Origin: Acidobacteriota bacterium
GTDB taxonomy: Bacteria > Acidobacteriota > Terriglobia > Bryobacterales > Bryobacteraceae
Assembly: GCA_026394075.1 (NCBI GenBank)
Contig: JAPKYX010000018.1
Span: forward strand, 39,371 to 103,370
DNA length: 64,000 nucleotides
Reading direction: 5' to 3'
Below the pieces are notes generated by a model. The model saw only the letters and a list, made by a program, of their open reading frames with translations, searched no databases and had not been told where the DNA came from. Below are positions 33,981-42,828 of the stretch, one piece after another. A program made the translations under genes and the position numbers. How positions within the stretch are numbered: position 1 is the first letter of the stretch; the number at the start of each line of letters is the position of its first letter.

Positions 33981-34712
33981 CTAGAGACTGAATCCCGCTG
34001 CCTGTCCATCTCCATAGAACATCGAGACGGTTTCGAGAGAATACTCAGCCAGATCCTTGCCGAGTAGCGGTAGCTTAGAGAGCACGTCGGAAGTCGCCGT
34101 AATGATATGACACCCGATCCGATCCGCTTCAATGACATTAAGCACCTGCCTCGGGCTCGCCCAAATGAGCTCGAGGTTACCGTGCGGTCGGGTCAACTCG
34201 ACCGCCTGCTGCATCAACGGGATCGGATCGACACCCGTATCCGCGATTCGGCCAGCAAAGATGGAAATGTAGGCCGGTGCCCCACCAGCCAGATGCTCAA
34301 CCGCCTGCTGGATCTGCTCACCGGTCAGTATTGCGGTCACGTTGACCTGGATGCCGTCGCCAGAAAGCTTCGCCGCCAATGGGAGCATCGACTGCCCTTT
34401 GGTGTTGGTGATCGGAAGCTTGACGTACACCGTCGGCCCCCACGAGGCGATCCGCCTTGCCTGACGCTCCATCTCGGTCGCCTCATCCGCGAAGACCTCG
34501 AAGGAGATCGGCCGGTCAGGTATCGCCTCTAGGACGCTTAAAGCAAACGCCTCATACTCCGTTATGCCTGCCTTACGCATCAATGTCGGATTGGTCGTAA
34601 AGCCCCGGATCGCGAGATTGGAGTACAGGCGGAGCATGGTGCTCAGATCGGCGCCGTCGGCGAACAGCTTCACCCGCAACTTTTTCGAGACATCGAATGT
34701 TTGGATACTCAT
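33981..34712 (-). CDS. Transaldolase-family protein
   Basis: A 243-residue small transaldolase. Features are LFADGADLSTM (Asp17), GFTTNPTLMRKAG (38-49), FEVFADE and the Schiff-base Lys98 in VYVKLPITN, followed by VNVTAILTGEQ and ISIFAGRIADTG. Transaldolases exchange dihydroxyacetone units and can yield sedoheptulose 7-phosphate. That is the substrate of GmhA, encoded two genes upstream in the operon, so a dedicated role in heptose supply is a reasonable inference. ATG 34712 overlaps the gmhB stop (ATGA), which sets the start over an in-frame ATG at 34733. Confidence 0.88.
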   Translation of the reverse strand: MSIQTFDVSKKLRVKLFADGADLSTMLRLYSNLAIRGFTTNPTLMRKAGITEYEAFALSVLEAIPDRPISFEVFADEATEMERQARRIASWGPTVYVKLPITNTKGQSMLPLAAKLSGDGIQVNVTAILTGEQIQQAVEHLAGGAPAYISIFAGRIADTGVDPIPLMQQAVELTRPHGNLELIWASPRQVLNVIEADRIGCHIITATSDVLSKLPLLGKDLAEYSLETVSMFYGDGQAAGFSL

Positions 34713-35239
34713 CGGGCCTGCTCCAGAATCCACTCGACCGCAGCTGGAAGGGAGGCGACGCGCGCTGAAGGCGCACCTTCCGGTGCCCGCTCTTCATAGC
34801 CATAGTCAATCAATACTGTCCGGCAGCCTGCGGCGAGCCCGGCATCCACGTCTCGCCACCGGTCGCCCACCATAAAGCTAGCGCTCATGTCGATCTCCCA
34901 TTCTTCCGCCGCTTGAAGCAGCAGCCCCGGCTTCGGCTTCCGGCAGCCGCAATCCTCTGGGCCCCCATGATAACAACAGTATACGCCGTCAAGGGGAAGC
35001 CTTTCCGAGAGATACCGATGCATGCTTTCGACATTCTCCCGCGTCGTGCGGCCCCGGGCGACGTCGGGCTGATTGGTGACCACCATCAACAAAAAGCCGC
35101 TGCCTTTCAGTTGGTCCAGCGCACGCTCGACACCGGCCACCAGCCGCAATTCAGCGATTGAATCAGGCGGGTACGGTTTGCCGTCCCGGACAATCGCCTC
35201 GTTGATCACCCCGTCGCGGTCTAGGAAGACTGCTCTCAT
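34709..35239 (-). CDS. gmhB: D-glycero-manno-heptose 1,7-bisphosphate phosphatase
   Basis: A 176-residue HAD hydrolase removing the C7 phosphate of heptose bisphosphate. The nucleophile and acid/base are Asp7 and Asp9 in FLDRDGVIN, followed by VVTNQPDVARG and FMVGDRWRDVDAG. The zinc-loop cysteines are in CCYHGGPEDCGCRKPKPG. ATG 35239 overlaps the gmhA stop (ATGA). It belongs to the GDP-heptose set with gmhA, hddA and hddC. Confidence 0.92.
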   Translation of the reverse strand: MRAVFLDRDGVINEAIVRDGKPYPPDSIAELRLVAGVERALDQLKGSGFLLMVVTNQPDVARGRTTRENVESMHRYLSERLPLDGVYCCYHGGPEDCGCRKPKPGLLLQAAEEWEIDMSASFMVGDRWRDVDAGLAAGCRTVLIDYGYEERAPEGAPSARVASLPAAVEWILEQAR

Positions 35240-35844
35240 CGGGCAGAGGCTACCGATTCCCATTTCGTCTGGTTATATTGCACGGCGGGGTGCGAAATGA
35301 GTAGGTGCCACACGACGGCCTGCATCTCCTCGGCATGTGGTGTGATCCTTTCAGTGGCAACCGTCGGGACGATCAAGCAAACGTCCGCCAGTTTCGCAGT
35401 GACGCCGCCGTCTCGCCCGACGATGCCGAGAATCGTCGCCCCCACACTCTTCCCCAAATCCAGTGCCGCGATCAGGTTCGGACTCACGGGCACTTCCCTG
35501 TTCCCGCCTCCGACCGAGAGGACCAGAAGGCCATCCTTTGCTTGCAGGCGGCTGACCTTCAGCCACCCGGCGAAAGTACTCTCCCAGCCTTCGTCATTCG
35601 TGCGAGCAGTCAGCTCCGCCACGTTGTCTGTGGGACTGTAGGTCTCAATATTGCCCAACTTGCGGAAATCATTCACGACATGAGCCGCATTAGCTGCGCT
35701 GCCGCCGACTCCAAGGACGAAAAGCCGTCCTCCGCGTTCGCGGATATCATGGATACTCAGCGCGAGTTTCTCAATCGTACTCGCATCCAATTCTTCCAGA
35801 ATGGCGACGCATTCCTTCAGGTAAGTGTGACTAAACGTCATCAA
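35236..35844 (-). CDS. gmhA: Sedoheptulose 7-phosphate isomerase
   Basis: A 202-residue SIS-domain isomerase converting sedoheptulose 7-phosphate into D-glycero-D-manno-heptose 7-phosphate. Phosphosugar-binding blocks are LGVGGSAANAAHVVNDFRK (about residues 44-62) and LVLSVGGGNREVPVSPN, with Glu and His in the C-terminal HAEEMQAVVWHLL. It is the first committed step of heptose synthesis. It lies 10 bp after the hddC gene. Confidence 0.93.
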   Translation of the reverse strand: MMTFSHTYLKECVAILEELDASTIEKLALSIHDIRERGGRLFVLGVGGSAANAAHVVNDFRKLGNIETYSPTDNVAELTARTNDEGWESTFAGWLKVSRLQAKDGLLVLSVGGGNREVPVSPNLIAALDLGKSVGATILGIVGRDGGVTAKLADVCLIVPTVATERITPHAEEMQAVVWHLLISHPAVQYNQTKWESVASAR

Positions 35845-35854
35845 GGGTCCCCTT

Positions 35855-36583
35855 TCAACCTAGGATCTTGTGTTCGGCAGCGAATGATACGAAATCTTCG
35901 ATTCCACTGCGGCTCCCGATCTCGTAGAAACGGTCGCGAACGGGGCACGCCTCCAACGTTCCCCTCATCAATAGCGCCTGGTAAATGGTGGCCAGATCAG
36001 TTTTCTGATCGGGCGGCCACTGTTCCAGCACCGCGCGCCGCATCATCCCCAGCCCGTAGTCGATATGCCGCATCATGCCCGAGTCAGAACTCTTGTCGTA
36101 ACGGACAATCTTTCCGCCCTCGTACTGTACGTTGCTGCGGTCGAACAGGTTGTCATTCTGATAGACGGTCATCATGGCCTCCGATCCGGCGTCGGCAAAA
36201 CACTGCGCCACCTCGCTGAAATCGCACAACAGATATGAGTCACCGTACATGATGAAGAATGTGTCGGCTAACAGATGTGCTGCCTTGCGCAGCGACCCGC
36301 CTGTTCCCAGCGCCGTCTTACCGTCCCAGGAGTACTCAACCCTCAGGCCAAAGTCGTCTCCGCGGCCCACATGCTGCTCAACAAGTTCGCCTAGATGACC
36401 GACGCACAGGACAATCTCACTGATGCCCTGGCGCTTGAGCAGCTGAAGCTGGTAGTCAATGAACGGACGCCCGCCAATATCGATGAGCGATTTCGGAATG
36501 GCGGCCGTCAATGGACCTAGCCGGGTCGCAAGACCTCCGGCGAGTATGGCCACAGGCGGCAACTTATGTCCGGTCGACGACAC
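35855..36583 (-). CDS. hddC: D-glycero-alpha-D-manno-heptose 1-phosphate guanylyltransferase
   Basis: A nucleotidyltransferase of about 242 residues. The nucleotide-binding loop is AILAGGLATRLGPLTAAIPKSL, followed by GRPFIDYQLQLLKRQG and YGDSYLLCD (metal Asp). Neighbouring hddA, gmhA and gmhB identify it as HddC, which makes GDP-D-glycero-alpha-D-manno-heptose. I chose GTG 36583 because GAGGG lies five bases upstream; this gives a 20-bp overlap with hddA. TTG 36601, TTG 36562 and GTG 36553 are alternatives. Confidence 0.87.
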   Translation of the reverse strand: MSSTGHKLPPVAILAGGLATRLGPLTAAIPKSLIDIGGRPFIDYQLQLLKRQGISEIVLCVGHLGELVEQHVGRGDDFGLRVEYSWDGKTALGTGGSLRKAAHLLADTFFIMYGDSYLLCDFSEVAQCFADAGSEAMMTVYQNDNLFDRSNVQYEGGKIVRYDKSSDSGMMRHIDYGLGMMRRAVLEQWPPDQKTDLATIYQALLMRGTLEACPVRDRFYEIGSRSGIEDFVSFAAEHKILG

Positions 36584-37547
36584 AGGTACCCTCAAAATCA
36601 AACCTCCAGCGAACTTCTCTCAGACCCGCTTCGCTGAGGGCACGCCGAAGCTTCGTGTTGTCCTCGCTATAGAACATCAGGAATCCTCCGCCGCCAGCAC
36701 CGACCAACTTCCCACCGAGCGCTCCATTCTTGCGGGCCAACTCGTAATACTGATCGATCTGCGGATTGCTCATTCCCGCGCTGCGGGCTCTTTTCCGCTC
36801 CCAATGGACATGTAACAATCGTCCAAATTCAGCCAAGTCATCACGCTCCAACGCGGCCTGACTTTCCAAACCGAGCTGCTTCACGAAATGGAGTTCTGCG
36901 GTCATCTGGGCGTCATCGCGTCGGCTCTTACTATCCTGATCCTTCAGCATTGCTGAAGCCGAGCGGGAAAAGCCCGTAAAGAAGAGCGTCAAGTTCTGCT
37001 CCAGATTGCTGAGGGTTTCAGCCTTCAGCCTCACTGGCGCAACGTGGACTTGTCCATCGGGATCGAACCGAAAGGATGTGATTCCTCCAAATGCTGAAAT
37101 GTACTGGTCTTGCTTTCCGACGGATTCACCTAAGCGCTCAATCTCAATCCGGCAGGCGGCCTCCGCGACATCCCTCTTGCTGATGGTTTCGCGCTTCAGG
37201 GCGAACAGGGCGTAAAGAAGCGCGGTGGTAAAGCTACCTGACGAACCCAATCCTGTTCCGGCGGGGATGTCGGACATGGACGCGATCTCGATGGCCTTCT
37301 GCGGGCCGCCCGACATTAACAGCGCCTCCCGGATAAGCGGATGCCGGATCTCGTCCACACTCGCCACCTTCTCCATCTCGGAGTACTTCAGGATGATGGA
37401 TTCAAAGAACGTACGATGGAGAGTTATGTAGACGTACTTATCGATGGCCGCAGCAATCAGAAAGCCGCCGTGCTTCTCGTAGTAGGACGGCAGATCGGTT
37501 CCACCGCCCCCGAGCGAGATCCGGAGGGGACTTCGAGTAATGATCAC
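36564..37547 (-). CDS. hddA: D-glycero-alpha-D-manno-heptose 7-phosphate kinase
   Basis: A 327-residue GHMP kinase phosphorylating C1 of heptose 7-phosphate. GHMP motifs are the N-terminal RSPLRISLGGGGTDLPSYY, the ATP loop DIPAGTGLGSSGSFTTALL (about residues 94-112) and GGKLVGAGGGGFLMFY near the C-terminus. HddA rather than HldE is used on the GDP-heptose route. It overlaps the Gfo/Idh gene by 4 bp (ATGA). Confidence 0.92.
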   Translation of the reverse strand: MIITRSPLRISLGGGGTDLPSYYEKHGGFLIAAAIDKYVYITLHRTFFESIILKYSEMEKVASVDEIRHPLIREALLMSGGPQKAIEIASMSDIPAGTGLGSSGSFTTALLYALFALKRETISKRDVAEAACRIEIERLGESVGKQDQYISAFGGITSFRFDPDGQVHVAPVRLKAETLSNLEQNLTLFFTGFSRSASAMLKDQDSKSRRDDAQMTAELHFVKQLGLESQAALERDDLAEFGRLLHVHWERKRARSAGMSNPQIDQYYELARKNGALGGKLVGAGGGGFLMFYSEDNTKLRRALSEAGLREVRWRFDFEGTCVVDRT

Positions 37548-38563
37548 AGTGCGACTCCTGCGGGCGGCGGCAATTCGATCAGGCGGCCGCTCTGTCGGTA
37601 GACGCCCTCAACCACCGCCAAGGCGGCCGCGGCATCGGCAACACCAGGCCTCGGTTGGCGACCGAGGCGGATGTCCTCCGCAAACTCGCGCCACTCCTGC
37701 TCCCATGATGTATCAGCCATCGGATACTCGTAAATAAACGTTGGAGGGGGGCCCATCTCCGGTGTCATCTGGTAATGGGCAATCCGTTCGGTCCCATAAC
37801 TGCCTCCCAAGCCGGTCAACTCCAACTTGCCCAAGCGGCCGGCCACTTCCAGGCTGAAGGTATTTTTCCATTCCGTCCAGCTGGCATGCAGAAACGCCGT
37901 CTGTCCCGTCGCCGTTCGTAGTAAAAAGAACGCATTGTCTTCGACCGGCATATCCCAGAAATAGGTCGCCGCATACCCCTGCACGTCGGAAAAGTCGCCC
38001 AGGAACCAACGGGCCAGATCGACTAAGTGCACTCCCTGGTCGATTGCCTCGCCGCCACCGGAAAGATTCGGATCGGCCCGCCACTCCCGGTCGTATCCCA
38101 GTCTGCCGCCATGACCATAACGCCCGCGTACGAACATCAGCTCCCCAAGGCACCCGGTATCGGCAATCTCTTTGGCTTTTCGTAGCGCAGGGTGATAACG
38201 GTGATTGAAGCCAATCCTGACCATGACCCCGCTTGCCTGGGCCGCCGCCGCCAAGGCCTCCAGTTCGGCGGCTCGCCGGGCTGCGGGCTTCTCGACCAAG
38301 ACGTGCTTGCCCGCTGCGGCTGCCACAGTCGCGATGGGGGCCAGCATATCGTGCGTTGCGGCCACCACAACGACGTCAGCGTCCGGACTGGTGGCCGCTT
38401 CCCGCCAGGATGTCGTCACCGCCGCGCCGCTAGGTCGAGCCACTTGCTGGGCGCGTTCCAGGTTTGGATCGCAGCACACCGTCACCACGGCACCGGGCAT
38501 GGATCTCGCCCGTTTCTGTCCGATGAAGCCGCATCCGATAATCGCCACTCTCAGGGTGCTCAA
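37544..38563 (-). CDS. Gfo/Idh/MocA-family sugar oxidoreductase
   Basis: A 339-residue NAD(P)-dependent oxidoreductase with an N-terminal Rossmann fold (RVAIIGCGFIGQKRA, then LVEKPAAR near residue 93) and a C-terminal substrate domain (GGGEAIDQGVHLVDLARWF, the usual EKP and Asp/His catalytic region). It likely oxidises or reduces a nucleotide-sugar position in making a modified sugar for the polymer. ATGA overlaps join it to hddA and to the SDR gene. The exact substrate is not visible. Confidence 0.88.
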   Translation of the reverse strand: MSTLRVAIIGCGFIGQKRARSMPGAVVTVCCDPNLERAQQVARPSGAAVTTSWREAATSPDADVVVVAATHDMLAPIATVAAAAGKHVLVEKPAARRAAELEALAAAAQASGVMVRIGFNHRYHPALRKAKEIADTGCLGELMFVRGRYGHGGRLGYDREWRADPNLSGGGEAIDQGVHLVDLARWFLGDFSDVQGYAATYFWDMPVEDNAFFLLRTATGQTAFLHASWTEWKNTFSLEVAGRLGKLELTGLGGSYGTERIAHYQMTPEMGPPPTFIYEYPMADTSWEQEWREFAEDIRLGRQPRPGVADAAAALAVVEGVYRQSGRLIELPPPAGVAL

Positions 38564-39453
38564 GACTTGCCTCCGGCGTTGCTCATTTCTTCCCAGGCAT
38601 ACCCTCGCTCCGCCGGAACAATGCGACGGAGTTTGTAGACATCAGTGATGGAGAGCTCTTCCTTGAAGTCCCCCAAATGTCGCCACGGGTCCCAGGGCGC
38701 GCTAAACAGGCGCCCGGTTACGCGATCACCGGCGGCAGACAGCAGATGAACGCACATTTCAGAGCCTAATTCGGGAGGTGTTCCGCCATTTGCTTGTTGC
38801 CGCAGCACGTCGCGGTATTCATCTGGCCCCAACAGTCCCGGCCCGGACTCCAGGAGCTCATCCAGCATCCGCGTGTTCATGGCTCCTGGCGCGATCACAT
38901 TCACATCGATCCCCGCGGATTTCAGTTCATCCGCGAGCGTTTCGCCAAACCGGACAATCGCCACCTTCGAAGCCGCATACGCGCTGAGGAATGGCCGGGA
39001 CTTGGTAGCACCGCCACCTGAAAGCATCAGGATCTTCCCCTTGGGAGACTTCAGCAGCAGCGGGATGAAGGTATGGCAGCAGTGCGCGGTGCCCAACAAG
39101 TTGACCTCAATCGCGCGGACCCACTCCGACCATTCCGTGTGATGGAAAGGTCCAATCGGACCCTGAATAGCGGCGTTGCAGACCAGTGCATCGATCAGAC
39201 CGAACTGGCGCTCAGCCGTTGCAGCCAGCTCGCGAACGTCTTCTTCGGATGAAATGTCGCAGCGCTGAGCGTACACACGACCAGCCCCGACCGTCTCCAA
39301 CTCGCCCGCGGCCGCCATCAAGTCAGATTCGGTGCGACCACAAATCAGCACCTTTGCACCCGCCGTCAGACACAGCCGCGCCAGCGCCAACCCGAAGCCT
39401 TGGCTGGCGCCGGTGATCACCACCACCTTGTCCGCCAGAAGACCGGGCGTCAT
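38560..39453 (-). CDS. SDR-family oxidoreductase
   Basis: A 297-residue short-chain dehydrogenase. Cofactor site VVVITGASQGFGLALARL (residues 10-27), NAA in LVCNAAIQG, catalytic Ser (MLSGGGATKS) and Tyr-x3-Lys in AYAASKVAIV are all present. A C-terminal extension of about 50 residues (FSAPWDPWRHLGDFKEEL) is longer than in standard SDRs. It probably acts on a nucleotide-activated sugar together with the adjoining epimerase and Gfo/Idh proteins. Confidence 0.88.
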   Translation of the reverse strand: MTPGLLADKVVVITGASQGFGLALARLCLTAGAKVLICGRTESDLMAAAGELETVGAGRVYAQRCDISSEEDVRELAATAERQFGLIDALVCNAAIQGPIGPFHHTEWSEWVRAIEVNLLGTAHCCHTFIPLLLKSPKGKILMLSGGGATKSRPFLSAYAASKVAIVRFGETLADELKSAGIDVNVIAPGAMNTRMLDELLESGPGLLGPDEYRDVLRQQANGGTPPELGSEMCVHLLSAAGDRVTGRLFSAPWDPWRHLGDFKEELSITDVYKLRRIVPAERGYAWEEMSNAGGKS

Positions 39454-40412
39454 TGGGCGCCCTCCGGTTCAAGCAGCGCAGGATTGGCATGCAGATACTC
39501 GATCGTCCGCTGAACCCCCTCGGCGATCGTCAGACGGGGCCGCCAGCCCAGCGCGCGAATCCGCGAACAGTCGAGATAGATGAATGGATTGTCACCCACC
39601 CAACCGCGGTCCCCGCCGCCGTACTCGATCACCGGCTGCACGCCCAGATGCTCTGAAATGACACGGATGGAGTCGTTCACCTCGCAGTACTCGTCGGTGC
39701 CTAAATTGAAGACGTTGTAGCGGCCGGAACCACGCTCCAGTCCAGTCAACACGCCTTCCACGCAGTCGCCCACATATAGATAGGACTTCCTCTGGCGGCC
39801 ATTGCCCAGAACGGGCAAACGGGTCGGATCCTGACGGAGCTTGCGGAGAAAGTCGATCACATGGCCGTGCGTATAGCGTTCGCCCAGCACGGACACGAAC
39901 CGGTAGACACAGCCTCGCATGCCAAAGGCTTCGCAGTAGGCAGCAATCAGCCCCTCCGCCGCCACTTTCGATGCCCCATAAAGCGAGGTTTGCACCGGGA
40001 ACGGAGCATCCTCGGGCGTGGGCACCACTTCCGTTTCGCCATACACTGAGCCGGTCGAGGAGAAGCAGATCGTCTTCACCCCCTCAATCCGCATCGCCTC
40101 CAGAACATTCGCCGTGGCAATCGTGTTCTGTTCCAGATCGCGGCGCGGATGGTCCGGGCCGAAGCGCACATCCGCGTTTGCGGCTAAGTGGAACACCACG
40201 TCGACGCCGCGGAAATGCTCATGGTGCGGAACCAGGTCCAGCAACTCCGCCTCCACCAGCCGGAACTGCGGCTGCTGCAGCGCCCCTTCCAGAAATCGCC
40301 GTCTCCCGGTGGAGAAATTATCCAGTCCGGTCACCGTCCATCCACGGGCCAATAGCGTATCGGCCAGATTGCTGCCGATAAATCCAGCCACTCCAGTTAC
40401 AAGAGCCTTCAT
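39450..40412 (-). CDS. NAD-dependent nucleotide-sugar epimerase/dehydratase
   Basis: A 320-residue extended SDR resembling UDP-glucose 4-epimerases. Visible are ALVTGVAGFIGSNLADTLL (2-20), the LAANADVR loop, the catalytic Ser-Ser-Thr in FSSTGSVYG and Tyr-x3-Lys in SLYGASKVAAEG. GWRPRLTIAEGVQRTIEYL closes the C-terminus. It may act on GDP-heptose or UDP-hexose. Complete, in contrast to the epimerase remnant at 32818-33180. ATGA junctions on both sides. Confidence 0.9.
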   Translation of the reverse strand: MKALVTGVAGFIGSNLADTLLARGWTVTGLDNFSTGRRRFLEGALQQPQFRLVEAELLDLVPHHEHFRGVDVVFHLAANADVRFGPDHPRRDLEQNTIATANVLEAMRIEGVKTICFSSTGSVYGETEVVPTPEDAPFPVQTSLYGASKVAAEGLIAAYCEAFGMRGCVYRFVSVLGERYTHGHVIDFLRKLRQDPTRLPVLGNGRQRKSYLYVGDCVEGVLTGLERGSGRYNVFNLGTDEYCEVNDSIRVISEHLGVQPVIEYGGGDRGWVGDNPFIYLDCSRIRALGWRPRLTIAEGVQRTIEYLHANPALLEPEGAQ

Positions 40413-41533
40413 ATCACGCGGGTGAGGATCGCCTCCATCCTTTCTCGCACCAGCCGGTGCATACTAAATTCCTGGGCGCGCAACAAGCCGCGCTCAATCA
40501 ATACCTGGCGAGCCGTCGGATCGGTTAGTGTGCGTTCGATCGCACTCGCCGTCGTCAGTGAATCCTGAAAGTCCACCACCACGGCCGCCCCGGCGGTCAC
40601 CTCGCGCATGATCGGAAGATCGTTCACCACGCAAGGAGTGCCCGACGCCATGGCTTCCAGCACGCTGCGCCCGAACGTCTCCGCCCGGCTGGCGAGGCAA
40701 TGCAAGGCCGCCTGGCGGTAGAGAGGAGCAATCCAGCGGTCGTCCACCCAACCCAACATCTTGATCTGCCCGGTCACGCCCAACTTTTCCGCCAGTTCCA
40801 GAGCCGCTGCCTTCGTGCCCGCCCAGTCTCCGCCCACCAGCACCAGCGGATGGCGCTGGCGCACGTCGGCGTCCAAGCGAGCATAGGCCTTGATCATCAG
40901 GTCCAGCTGTTTGTAGGGGTAGAAATTCGATACCCACAGAATGTAGCCGGGCAACAAGCCCAACGCCGCGTGCAGCGACTCCGCCTCGCCCGGCGCCGCC
41001 TCGCGATGGAAGGTCTCATGCTGAACCCCCTCATAGCTGACCAGCAGCCGCTTCTCCACCGCCGGATAGTAGCGCCGCAGTTCATCGGCCGCCGTCTGCG
41101 AGTTGGTAATCACCAAACGCGCCTTCCGCAGAGCGTTATCGGTGGCGCGCCGCCGGTAAGCAGCACGCAGACCGGTCACGCCATTCTGAGCGTCCAGGTG
41201 ATGCATGGTGAGGATGTGCACGGCATTGGGCAGTACGCCCAAGGGCGTGAAGCCCACCGTGATCAGCGCGGAGCACCCCCGCTGCTTGGCCGCGAGCGGC
41301 ACCCACAGATGATCCATCGCCACCCGCGCCACTTGATGGCTACTCGCTACGGAGAGCTCGTGCATGGCCACGCCTTCGCCGCCAACAAACCCGCCCCCAT
41401 GGGGCGCAAATACATCCCACTCGATCGAAGGAAACTGTTGACGTGCCTTCCACACCAACTCCTGAAACAGAGTTGTCAGGCCGGTGCGGCGACCCGGACT
41501 TTCGCACAACGTGGATAGAGCAAGTCGCGTCAC
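40409..41533 (-). CDS. GT4-family glycosyltransferase
   Basis: A 374-residue GT-B retaining glycosyltransferase. The N-terminal acceptor half starts LALSTLCESPGRRTGLTTLF; the donor half shows ILWVSNFYPYKQLDLMIKAY, LVLVGGDWAG, VTGQIKMLGWVDD and the E-x7-E motif in ETFGRSVLEAMASGTPCVV. It adds one sugar to the lipid-linked repeat unit on the cytoplasmic face. It is one of only two clear non-initiating glycosyltransferases in this arm, so the repeat unit is likely short or other transferases lie elsewhere. Confidence 0.9.
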   Translation of the reverse strand: MTRLALSTLCESPGRRTGLTTLFQELVWKARQQFPSIEWDVFAPHGGGFVGGEGVAMHELSVASSHQVARVAMDHLWVPLAAKQRGCSALITVGFTPLGVLPNAVHILTMHHLDAQNGVTGLRAAYRRRATDNALRKARLVITNSQTAADELRRYYPAVEKRLLVSYEGVQHETFHREAAPGEAESLHAALGLLPGYILWVSNFYPYKQLDLMIKAYARLDADVRQRHPLVLVGGDWAGTKAAALELAEKLGVTGQIKMLGWVDDRWIAPLYRQAALHCLASRAETFGRSVLEAMASGTPCVVNDLPIMREVTAGAAVVVDFQDSLTTASAIERTLTDPTARQVLIERGLLRAQEFSMHRLVRERMEAILTRVI

Positions 41534-42828
41534 GAGGTCACCTCCGCCGGTCCGGCGTATTTTGCGCCATCATCCCGAGTACGAACGACCAGCAGGGCGG
41601 CGGTACATAGCCCTGCCACTTGAGCGACTACCATTACCAATGCCACGCCTTGAAGCCCAAAGTACTTGATGAGAGGTGTCACACATACCAGCGTCACTAG
41701 CGCGGTCACCACGGCCATAGCGAGTGACGCCGCGAACTTCCTACATACGCTCATTACGGCGTGTGCGGTGGTGTACAGCGACGTTGCCACAACGGCCCAG
41801 CTCAGCCATACGGCAACATCGCTGAACGAGTGAAAAGAGGGAGGATAAATGACTCGATAGAGGATACCGCCAAATAGCGTAATCATCACCGCACTGATCA
41901 GGGCGGCAGCGCTGACCGAACCGAGGAGTAGCGCGGCATTCCGCCGGAACCGCCTTTGATCGACACTATAGTCTTTCGCCAGCTTGGGAATGAACAGCAC
42001 ATGGAGAGATAAGATAAGTTGGCCCAGCGGCATCGAGACCGTTTGTGCGGACCGTAGAAGCGCATTCTCCTTTAGGCCTAAGATCCCGGACACGGCGAAC
42101 GTTGGAGAGTAGAAGACCAGCAGGTTCAGTAATGTCGCCGGCATCAGGAACTTCGCCTGCCGAAGGTGAGCCCGCGCCACTTGTTGAAGTGCAATGGTAC
42201 CCGGCGCTACGCTCATGGTCGATAGTTGACCTGAGAGGGTGAAGGCAGCGACACTCCCTACCGCCATTGCCAAGTACCCCACGTTGGCGGATGTAATGCC
42301 AAATGACAGGAGGGCCGCCATCGCTAACAGGGTCACGGCAGCATACAGAGTTCCCCTCACGGCGGAACGGCGCGCGTCTCCATCAATATATGGAATCCGG
42401 CGCGTCATCTGCAGAGTAAGCAACACCGGCACAACCAAGGCACCAGTCATCAGTGCGGTCCGCAAATTGCCCGTTGCGGCCAGCCCGGCGACACCCACAA
42501 AGACTCCGCAGACTAAACTGACGATCCAATGGAATGACCACAGCGTCTTCAGATACTCAACACGGACTGTGGCGAACTCGGATGAGATAAGGTTAATGAG
42601 TGGATTCAGGATGACGCTGCCATGGATGTCCTGGGCAATCTGCGACACCGTCAGGGCGAGAGCCGCGGCACCAAACGTCTCCTGCGGAAGCGATCGGGCC
42701 AGAGCAATTCCGAGACCGAAGTGACAGCCTGAAACGGCGAGTTGGTCCAAGAGACTAAATGCCGCCCGCCATCCCCATACGAAGATCGAGCCACCAGACC
42801 AATTTAGAGTGGATCCATCACGAAGCAT
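41530..42828 (-). CDS. Polysaccharide flippase (Wzx-like)
   Basis: A 432-residue protein with about twelve membrane helices and a MATE/Wzx-like layout, including helices around FGAAALALTVSQIAQDIHGSV, TALMTGALVVPVLLTLQM and the C-terminal ASLAMAVVTALVTLVCVTPLIKYFGLQGVAL. It should move the lipid-linked repeat unit across the inner membrane. The start is ATG 42828, which shares one base with the TGA of the polymerase gene; the longer open frame upstream overlaps that gene. Confidence 0.88.
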   Translation of the reverse strand: MLRDGSTLNWSGGSIFVWGWRAAFSLLDQLAVSGCHFGLGIALARSLPQETFGAAALALTVSQIAQDIHGSVILNPLINLISSEFATVRVEYLKTLWSFHWIVSLVCGVFVGVAGLAATGNLRTALMTGALVVPVLLTLQMTRRIPYIDGDARRSAVRGTLYAAVTLLAMAALLSFGITSANVGYLAMAVGSVAAFTLSGQLSTMSVAPGTIALQQVARAHLRQAKFLMPATLLNLLVFYSPTFAVSGILGLKENALLRSAQTVSMPLGQLILSLHVLFIPKLAKDYSVDQRRFRRNAALLLGSVSAAALISAVMITLFGGILYRVIYPPSFHSFSDVAVWLSWAVVATSLYTTAHAVMSVCRKFAASLAMAVVTALVTLVCVTPLIKYFGLQGVALVMVVAQVAGLCTAALLVVRTRDDGAKYAGPAEVTS

